Below the pieces are notes generated by a model, which did not search any database, had not been told where the DNA came from, and saw only the letters and a list, made by a program, of their open reading frames with translations. Positions 58,588 through 64,000 of a DNA stretch of 64,000 nt are shown piece by piece (the first letter of the stretch is position 1; every line of letters begins with the position of its first letter). The position numbers and the translations under genes were made by a program. Source of the stretch: Nitrosococcus wardiae. GTDB taxonomy: Bacteria > Pseudomonadota > Gammaproteobacteria > Nitrosococcales > Nitrosococcaceae. The DNA is taken from NCBI RefSeq assembly GCF_004421105.1, contig NZ_CP038033.1, positions 1,817,659 to 1,881,658 on the forward strand, read 5' to 3'.

Positions 58588-59283
58588 ATGGCTAAAATGG
58601 GTAAGCGGCTAGCTGGGATTCGGGAAAAACTGGAGCCGGGGAAGTTCTATTCGGTGGAGGAAGCCTTAAGCCTGCTTAAAGAGTCTGCAACGGCTAAATT
58701 TGAAGAGTCAGTCGACGCTGCTATTAACCTTGGCGTTGACCCGCGTAAGTCTGATCAGGTGGTACGGGGTTCAACAGTATTGCCTAATGGCATCGGTAAA
58801 ACAGTGCGTGTAGCGGTCTTTACCCAAGGCGCTAATCTTGATGCAGCAAAAGAAGCAGGAGCTGATGTCGTTGGGCTTGAGGATTTAGCTGAGAAGGTAA
58901 AGGCTGGCGAAACCGACTTTGATGTGGTCATTGCATCCCCAGATGCTATGCGCGTAGTGGGGCAGTTGGGTCCAATCCTAGGTCCTCGTGGGCTGATGCC
59001 CAATCCCAAGGTGGGGACGGTGACCACTGATGTAGTCGGTGCTGTGACCAAGGCTAAAGCGGGGCAGGTTCGTTACCGGACAGATAAAGCGGGTATCATT
59101 CATTGTTCAATTGGCAAGGTCTCATTTGATGTAGCTGCTCTTAAGCAAAATCTTCAAGCCTTAGTTGAAGATCTCAGGAAGCTGAAGCCTGCCTCGGCGA
59201 AAGGCGTGTACCTAAAAAAACTGACTTTGTCTACCACTATGGGCCCCGGTGTAGCTGTGGAACAAGCGACTCTTTCCGATTAA
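58588..59283 (+). CDS. rplA: 50S ribosomal protein L1
   Basis: L1 forms the mobile E-site stalk and is a translational repressor of its own operon. The 231-residue protein has the expected domain I/II pattern, with [16 protein letters not shown] at about 132-147 and [14 protein letters not shown] near 173. It lies 5 bp after rplK, so the two are coupled. A 297-bp leader separates it from rplJ. Confidence 0.97.
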   Translation: MAKMGKRLAGIREKLEPGKFYSVEEALSLLKESATAKFEESVDAAINLGVDPRKSDQVVRGSTVLPNGIGKTVRVAVFTQGANLDAAKEAGADVVGLEDLAEKVKAGETDFDVVIASPDAMRVVGQLGPILGPRGLMPNPKVGTVTTDVVGAVTKAKAGQVRYRTDKAGIIHCSIGKVSFDVAALKQNLQALVEDLRKLKPASAKGVYLKKLTLSTTMGPGVAVEQATLSD

Positions 59284-59349
59284 GCGGGGCGATTTTTTAA
59301 CATTTGAGTTCATCGTTTCTATGATGGGCTCTGCTTATTTGAGAGTGTT

Positions 59350-59460
59350 TGAGGGCCGCCTACTGAATATATCGTAGGCTGTCTAAGACCGCAGGCGTAT
59401 TGAGCTTAATGGGTTGGCGGGATGCCAGTCAGCCTGCGCAGACGGTAGGCCCTGCTACTA
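59350..59460 (+). promoter_or_regulatory. ribosomal protein L10 leader RNA of the rplJL-rpoB operon
   Basis: The long spacer upstream of rplJ contains the L10(L12)4 binding element. GCAGGC at 59391-59396 pairs with GCCTGC at 59432-59437, flanked by the conserved AAGACC and AGACGG bulge (kink-turn) sequences. An outer stem pairs AGGGCC (59352-59357) with GGCCCT (59448-59453). A competing hairpin, CCTAC/GTAGG at 59359-59378, is also possible. In E. coli, excess L10-L12 binds here and represses translation of rplJ and rplL. Confidence 0.75.
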
Positions 59461-59580
59461 CTACGGAATGTTGTGGCAACGGCTGCCGTAATTGGAAAAG
59501 GTTGAAGGATGGTTCAACCTCCAATGGGTATTCATCTATACACAAGGATGTGGCAGGGATTAATTAAGGAGGCAATAAGG

Positions 59581-60108
59581 TTGAGTCTTAATCTGGAAGC
59601 AAAAAAGGCTGTTGTTGCCGAAGTGGCGGCAGTTGCCTCTCAAGCTCATTCCGCTGTTGCTGCTGAGTATCGTGGATTAACTGTTGCTGAGATGACGAAG
59701 CTCAGGACGGCTGCTCGCGAGGGAAAAGTTTATCTGCGTGTAGTACGCAATACGTTAGCGTCTCGTGCCCTGGAAGGAACCGAATTCGAGTGCATGCGCG
59801 ATGGTTTAAGGGGACCTTTGATGCTGGCGTTTTCTCGCGAGGAGCCTAGTGCTGCGGCGCGGCTGATTCGGGATTTTGGCAAGGAGCATGCCAAGCTTGT
59901 AGTGAAGATGGGTTGTGTTGGGGGTAGATTATTGCCCCCTGAGCAGGTCAAGGCCCTAGCGGAAATGCCCACTAAGGAGCAGTCAATTGCTATGCTTATG
60001 GGCGTTTTGCAAGCGCCAATCAGCAAGTTTGTCCGCACCTTGGCTGAGCCAACGGCGAAGTTGGTGCGCACCGTTGCTGCTGTGCGGGATCAAAAACAAG
60101 CGACCTAG
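59581..60108 (+). CDS. rplJ: 50S ribosomal protein L10
   Basis: L10 anchors the L7/L12 dimers on the ribosome. The 175-residue protein begins at a TTG codon (59581), fixed by AAGGAGG eight bases upstream and by the conserved start SLNLEAKKAVVAEVAAVASQ. The longer open frame (from 59509) runs into the leader RNA. Visible segments are AAEYRGLTVAEMTKLR and LRVVRNTLASRAL, then a C-terminal helix that binds L12. The TTG start may help keep L10 below L12 output. Confidence 0.95.
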   Translation: MSLNLEAKKAVVAEVAAVASQAHSAVAAEYRGLTVAEMTKLRTAAREGKVYLRVVRNTLASRALEGTEFECMRDGLRGPLMLAFSREEPSAAARLIRDFGKEHAKLVVKMGCVGGRLLPPEQVKALAEMPTKEQSIAMLMGVLQAPISKFVRTLAEPTAKLVRTVAAVRDQKQAT

Positions 60109-60179
60109 ATTAGCGGTTAGAAGGCTGTTTGGAGCTTAGGCAACATTCTGTATTAGGCAAAAGGTTTACGGAGTTAACG

Positions 60180-60563
60180 ATGGCTGTAACGAAAGAAGAA
60201 ATCTTAGAAACGATTTCGAATATGACTGTCATGGATGTGGTTGAATTGATTGAAGCCATGGAGGAAAAATTTGGCGTTAGCGCCGCTGCGCCAGTGGCTG
60301 CAGTAGCTGCGCCTGCAGCCGGTGCTGAGGCGGGGGCTGCAGCTGAAGAAAAAACGGAGTTTGATGTGGTAATGGCAAGCTTTGGTTCTAATAAGGTGCA
60401 AGTCATTAAAGCTGTGCGCGGTATCACCGGTCTTGGCCTCAAGGAAGCTAAGGATTTGGTGGAAGGCGCTCCTTCAGCGATTAAGGAAGGAATCTCTAAA
60501 GATGAAGCTGAGGAAATCAAAAAGCAGTTAGAGGAGGCAGGCGCCAGCGTCGAGGTTAAATAA
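60180..60563 (+). CDS. rplL: 50S ribosomal protein L7/L12
   Basis: L7/L12 is the multi-copy stalk protein that recruits translation GTPases. The 127-residue protein has the N-terminal dimerisation helices (1-30), an Ala-rich hinge (about 36-58) and the C-terminal factor-binding domain with [20 protein letters not shown]. The ATG at 60180 has ACGGAG upstream. A partial terminator between it and rpoB would adjust the ratio of ribosomal protein to polymerase. Confidence 0.97.
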   Translation: MAVTKEEILETISNMTVMDVVELIEAMEEKFGVSAAAPVAAVAAPAAGAEAGAAAEEKTEFDVVMASFGSNKVQVIKAVRGITGLGLKEAKDLVEGAPSAIKEGISKDEAEEIKKQLEEAGASVEVK

Positions 60564-60605
60564 CGCGATAGCGCGATTGTTTATTATCCGTGTGAACGGA
60601 AAATT

Positions 60606-60634
60606 GGCTGGTGGCTACTGCCACCAGCCTTTTT
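60606..60634 (+). terminator. intrinsic terminator/attenuator between rplL and rpoB
   Basis: GGCTGGTGGC (60606-60615) and GCCACCAGCC (60620-60629) form a perfect 10-bp stem with a four-base loop, followed by TTTTT. It is 43 bases after rplL and 136 bases before rpoB. In enterics a leaky terminator at this place lowers rpoBC expression relative to rplJL. Confidence 0.88.
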
Positions 60635-60769
60635 CCGTTTCTTTAGCTTCTGCCCAAGCTCTGTGCTTGGCAGAGGCGATGACCCGTCTCTAGAGAGTGC
60701 CAGCAACGCGGTGGCTATCCTTACCCGCTGCTGGTTTTTTTGATAGCAGGCACTCGCCGAGGTGATAAG

Positions 60770-63700
60770 ATGCCCTACTCGTTGACCGAGAAGAAGCGTA
60801 TTCGTAAAGATTTTGGCAAGCTTTATAGTATACTGAAAACTCCCTTCTTGCTAGCAACACAAATTGAATCCTTCCGTGATTTCTTACAAATGGATGCGCC
60901 TCCCAATAAGCGGGAGGATAAAGGGTTACATGCAGCATTTCAGGGCGTGTTTCCCATCAAGAGCTACACAGAATACGCGGAGCTCCAGTATGTCAGTTAT
61001 CACCTTGGTACTCCCTCGTTTGATGTTAAGGAGTGCCAAGTACGAGGTTTGACTTATGCGGCTCCACTGCGGGTTAAGTTGCGCCTGGTTATCTATGACA
61101 AGGAGGCTCCTGCTAGCGAGCAAGTTGTCAAGGATGTAAAAGAACAAGAAGTCTACATGGGGGAAATTCCTTTGATGACCCCAAAAGGGAATTTTGTTAT
61201 TAACGGAACAGAGCGGGTTATCGTCTCCCAATTACATCGCTCTCCAGGAGTCATTTTTGAGCATGATAAGGGAAAGACCCATTCCTCAGGGAAATTACTT
61301 TTCTCTGCTAGGATAATCCCCTATCGCGGATCTTGGCTAGATTTTGAATTTGATCCTAAAGACTGCGTCTATGCCCGTATTGATCGTCGGCGCAAATTGC
61401 TAGCAACCATATTGTTACGTGCCCTGGGTTATAGCACTGAGGAAATCCTGATGATGTTCTTTGAAACTATTACGGTTCATCACCAGGGTTCAGTTTACCT
61501 GTTAGATTTGCTGCCTCAGCGGCTGCGCGGTGAGTCTCTGCCCTTTGATATTATCAGCCCAGATGGTGAGGTTATTGTTGAAGCCGAGCGACGGGTTACA
61601 GCACGGCATATCAGGCAGATGGAAAAGGCGGGGATGGAGACTCTGTCTGCACCCAAGGAATTTTTAATAGGGAAGATTCTGGCTCGAGATCTAGTGGATA
61701 CTGACACCGGAGAAGTCTTGGCTAGAGCCAATGATGAAATTACAGCAGAGTTAATGGAGGCCATAGCTGGCGCCGATATCCAATCCTTCGATCTTATCTA
61801 TACCAATGAGTTAGATCGTGGCCCTTTTATCTCTGATACCTTGCGGTTAGATCTTACCACCACGCCTTTGGAGGCCCAAATGGAAATCTACCGCGTGATG
61901 CGTCCTGGAGAGCCGCCGACTAAGGAGGCGGCACAGAATTTATTCCAAAATCTGTTTTTCAATCCGGAACGCTACGATCTCTCTCCGGTGGGGCGAATGA
62001 AGTTTAATCGTCGCCTTGGGAGAGAGGATATTGTTGGCCTGGGGGTTCTATCAAAAGAGGATATTGTTGATGTCATAAAGACTTTAATTGATATCCGCAA
62101 CGGTTATGGCAGTGTGGATGATGTTGACCACCTGGGCAACCGCCGAGTGCGCAGTGTTGGTGAGATGGCGGAGAACCAATTTCGGGTAGGCTTGGTTCGG
62201 GTCGAGCGGGCGGTGCGGGAGCGCTTAAGCTTGGCTGAATCGGAAGGGTTGATGCCCCAGGAATTAATTAATGCGAAACCGGTATCGGCAGCGATTAAGG
62301 AATTTTTTGGTTCTAGCCAACTGTCGCAATTTATGGACCAGAACAACCCTTTGTCGGAGGTAACCCATAAGCGACGGGTTTCTGCCCTAGGGCCAGGAGG
62401 ACTCACCCGTGAGCGGGCGGGGTTTGAAGTGCGTGACGTACATCCTACCCATTATGGCCGGGTTTGTCCCATTGAGACACCAGAAGGTCCAAATATTGGT
62501 TTGATCAATTCCTTAGCGGTTTATGCTAGAACTAATCGATATGGTTTTATTGAGACGCCTTACCGAAAAGTAGTTGAAAGCAAGGTGACCGGCGAAGTGG
62601 AATATCTGTCGGCCATTGAGGAAGGACAGTATGTGATTGCCCAAGCAAATGCGACTGCTGATGAGGAAGGCCGCCTTGTGGATATGCTCGTTTCCTGTCG
62701 CCACAAGAATGAATTCACGCTTTTGCCACCGGAAAAGGTGCAGTACATCGATGTGTCACCTAAACAGATTGTATCGGTAGCCGCATCTTTGATCCCCTTT
62801 TTAGAACACGACGATGCTAATCGTGCATTAATGGGATCTAACATGCAACGCCAGGCAGTACCTACTTTGCGGGCGGAGACCCCCTTAGTGGGGACGGGTA
62901 TTGAGAAGGTTGTGGCCCGCGATTCAGGGGTCATGGTGGTTGCCCGCCGTGGGGGTGTCGTGGATTCTGTGGATGCAGCCCGGGTGGTAGTGCGAGTCAA
63001 TGATGAGGAAACGGCTGCTGATGAGCCCGGGGTTGATATTTACAATCTCACTAAGTACGCCCGCTCAAATCAAAATACGTGTATTAACCAGCGGCCCTTG
63101 GTGAAACCAGGTGAGGTTGTGGCAGCGGGTGATGTCCTGGCAGATGGTCCGTCAACAGATATGGGTGAGTTGGCTTTGGGGCAGAATCTTCTCGTGGCCT
63201 TTATGCCCTGGAATGGCTATAACTTCGAGGACTCAATCCTTATCTCCGAGCGAGTGGTGGAAGAAGAACGTTTTACTTCCATCCATATTGAAGAGTTGAG
63301 TTGCTTTGCTCGGGACACCAAGCTAGGCCCAGAAGAGATCAGCAGCGATATTCCCAATGTAAGCGAAGCAGCTCTGTCCAAGCTGGACGAGGCGGGTATT
63401 GTTTATATCGGTGCGGAAGTCAAACCCGGTGATATTTTGGTAGGCAAGGTGACTCCCAAAGGGGAAACTCAATTGACACCGGAGGAGAAGCTGCTACGAG
63501 CCATTTTTGGGGAAAAGGCTTCTGATGTGAAGGACACTTCCCTACGGGTGCCTTCGGGTATGCATGGCACTGTCATTGATGTTCAGGTCTTTACCCGTGA
63601 TGGTGTGGAAAAAGACTCCCGGGCCTTGCAGATAGAAGAGATGGAATTAGCTAAAATCAAAAAGGATTTGCGCGATGAGTTTCGTATCGTAGAGGCAGAT

Positions 63701-64000
63701 ATCTACCAGCGCTTAGAGAAAGTATTGGTGGGTAAGATTGCCGAAGGAGGGCCGGCAGGATTAGGCGCGGGTAGCAAGATCACAATGAATTATCTTGCCG
63801 ATTTGCCTAAGGATCGATGGTTTGAGATTCGACTGCGTAGTGAGGAAGCTGATAAACAGCTGGAATGGGCTGCTGGGCAACTAAAGGAGCAACGGGCGGC
63901 AATGGACGAAAAGTTCCAGCAACAGCGGGCCAAGCTTACTTCTGGGCATGATCTGCCCCCCGGTGTCCAAAAAATGGTAAAGGTCTATTTGGCAGTAAAA
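60770..64000 (+). CDS. rpoB: RNA polymerase beta subunit, 3' part beyond the window
   Basis: RpoB is the beta subunit of RNA polymerase. The frame runs unbroken for 1077 codons to the last base of the window, so about 280-290 residues of the usual 1350-1360 are missing. It begins [20 protein letters not shown] at ATG 60770 with CCGAGGTGATAAG upstream. The rifampicin-region cluster ([20 protein letters not shown], then [14 protein letters not shown]) is present and wild-type in appearance, and [15 protein letters not shown] lies further on. The start overlaps no other gene. Confidence 0.98.
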   Translation, partial: MPYSLTEKKRIRKDFGKLYSILKTPFLLATQIESFRDFLQMDAPPNKREDKGLHAAFQGVFPIKSYTEYAELQYVSYHLGTPSFDVKECQVRGLTYAAPLRVKLRLVIYDKEAPASEQVVKDVKEQEVYMGEIPLMTPKGNFVINGTERVIVSQLHRSPGVIFEHDKGKTHSSGKLLFSARIIPYRGSWLDFEFDPKDCVYARIDRRRKLLATILLRALGYSTEEILMMFFETITVHHQGSVYLLDLLPQRLRGESLPFDIISPDGEVIVEAERRVTARHIRQMEKAGMETLSAPKEFLIGKILARDLVDTDTGEVLARANDEITAELMEAIAGADIQSFDLIYTNELDRGPFISDTLRLDLTTTPLEAQMEIYRVMRPGEPPTKEAAQNLFQNLFFNPERYDLSPVGRMKFNRRLGREDIVGLGVLSKEDIVDVIKTLIDIRNGYGSVDDVDHLGNRRVRSVGEMAENQFRVGLVRVERAVRERLSLAESEGLMPQELINAKPVSAAIKEFFGSSQLSQFMDQNNPLSEVTHKRRVSALGPGGLTRERAGFEVRDVHPTHYGRVCPIETPEGPNIGLINSLAVYARTNRYGFIETPYRKVVESKVTGEVEYLSAIEEGQYVIAQANATADEEGRLVDMLVSCRHKNEFTLLPPEKVQYIDVSPKQIVSVAASLIPFLEHDDANRALMGSNMQRQAVPTLRAETPLVGTGIEKVVARDSGVMVVARRGGVVDSVDAARVVVRVNDEETAADEPGVDIYNLTKYARSNQNTCINQRPLVKPGEVVAAGDVLADGPSTDMGELALGQNLLVAFMPWNGYNFEDSILISERVVEEERFTSIHIEELSCFARDTKLGPEEISSDIPNVSEAALSKLDEAGIVYIGAEVKPGDILVGKVTPKGETQLTPEEKLLRAIFGEKASDVKDTSLRVPSGMHGTVIDVQVFTRDGVEKDSRALQIEEMELAKIKKDLRDEFRIVEADIYQRLEKVLVGKIAEGGPAGLGAGSKITMNYLADLPKDRWFEIRLRSEEADKQLEWAAGQLKEQRAAMDEKFQQQRAKLTSGHDLPPGVQKMVKVYLAVK

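Overview
The window is one 64 kb stretch of chromosome from a motile gammaproteobacterium. Single-copy housekeeping proteins (ClpB, HslUV, SecDF, UbiB/UbiE, RpoB), the conserved tRNA-Tyr/Gly/Thr-tuf-tRNA-Trp-secE-nusG-rplKAJL-rpoB order, the ubiEJB order and the fleQ-controlled polar-type flagellar layout fit a Chromatiales-like lineage. A Nitrosococcus relative is my best guess, but this is inference from memory of protein sequences and cannot be confirmed here. Coding density is high, and no prophage, transposase gene or CRISPR array was recognised.

Layout. (1) 1-8.9 kb: mixed housekeeping genes (yciO, an acyltransferase, clpB, a zinc-ribbon protein, beta-carbonic anhydrase, an aas-like acyltransferase/acyl-ACP synthetase, a SirB2-family membrane protein, a short-chain dehydrogenase), with a REP-like palindrome pair after clpB. 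(2) 9.0-35.8 kb: flagellar block flgBCDEFGHIJKL, fliC, flaG, fliD, fliS, fliT-like, a PilZ-like gene, fleQ, fleR, fliEFGHIJ, fliK. I could place three sigma-54 promoters (before flgB, fleR and fliK) and one sigma-28 promoter (before fliC). (3) 35.8-39.9 kb: pyrF, then an eroded module with a PAS-GGDEF gene, a fragment of an EAL domain joined to a KaiC-like gene, and kaiB. (4) 40.1-44.5 kb: tgt-yajC-secD-secF. (5) 44.5-54 kb: cyclopropane-fatty-acid synthase family gene, a small membrane protein, mpl-ubiX, and on the minus strand hslVU-DUF971-ubiE-ubiJ-ubiB. (6) 54.1-64 kb: galE, tRNAs, tuf, and the secE-nusG-ribosomal protein-rpoB cluster; rpoB runs off the window end.

The most notable observations concern flagellar regulation and the KaiBC region. 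A 79-bp perfect tandem duplication lies in the first codons of fleQ, the presumed flagellar master regulator. It shifts the frame; removing one copy restores a 480-codon frame. Downstream, the fleS kinase gene is absent where it normally sits, and FleR has lost almost all of its receiver domain but keeps its AAA+ and HTH parts and a strong ribosome binding site. fliF carries a 12-C tract that is in frame in this sequence. About 1.3 kb after fliK, two deletion joints have fused the remains of a PAS-GGDEF-EAL protein to a KaiC-like clock/ATPase gene, whose 3' end is broken by two single-base frameshifts, while kaiB next to it is intact.

Functionally, the flagellar block encodes rod, hook, filament, cap, MS-ring, switch (FliG only), export ATPase and hook-length control. 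fliLMNOPQR, flhBA, flhF, fleN and fliA are not in this window and must lie elsewhere if the cell is motile.
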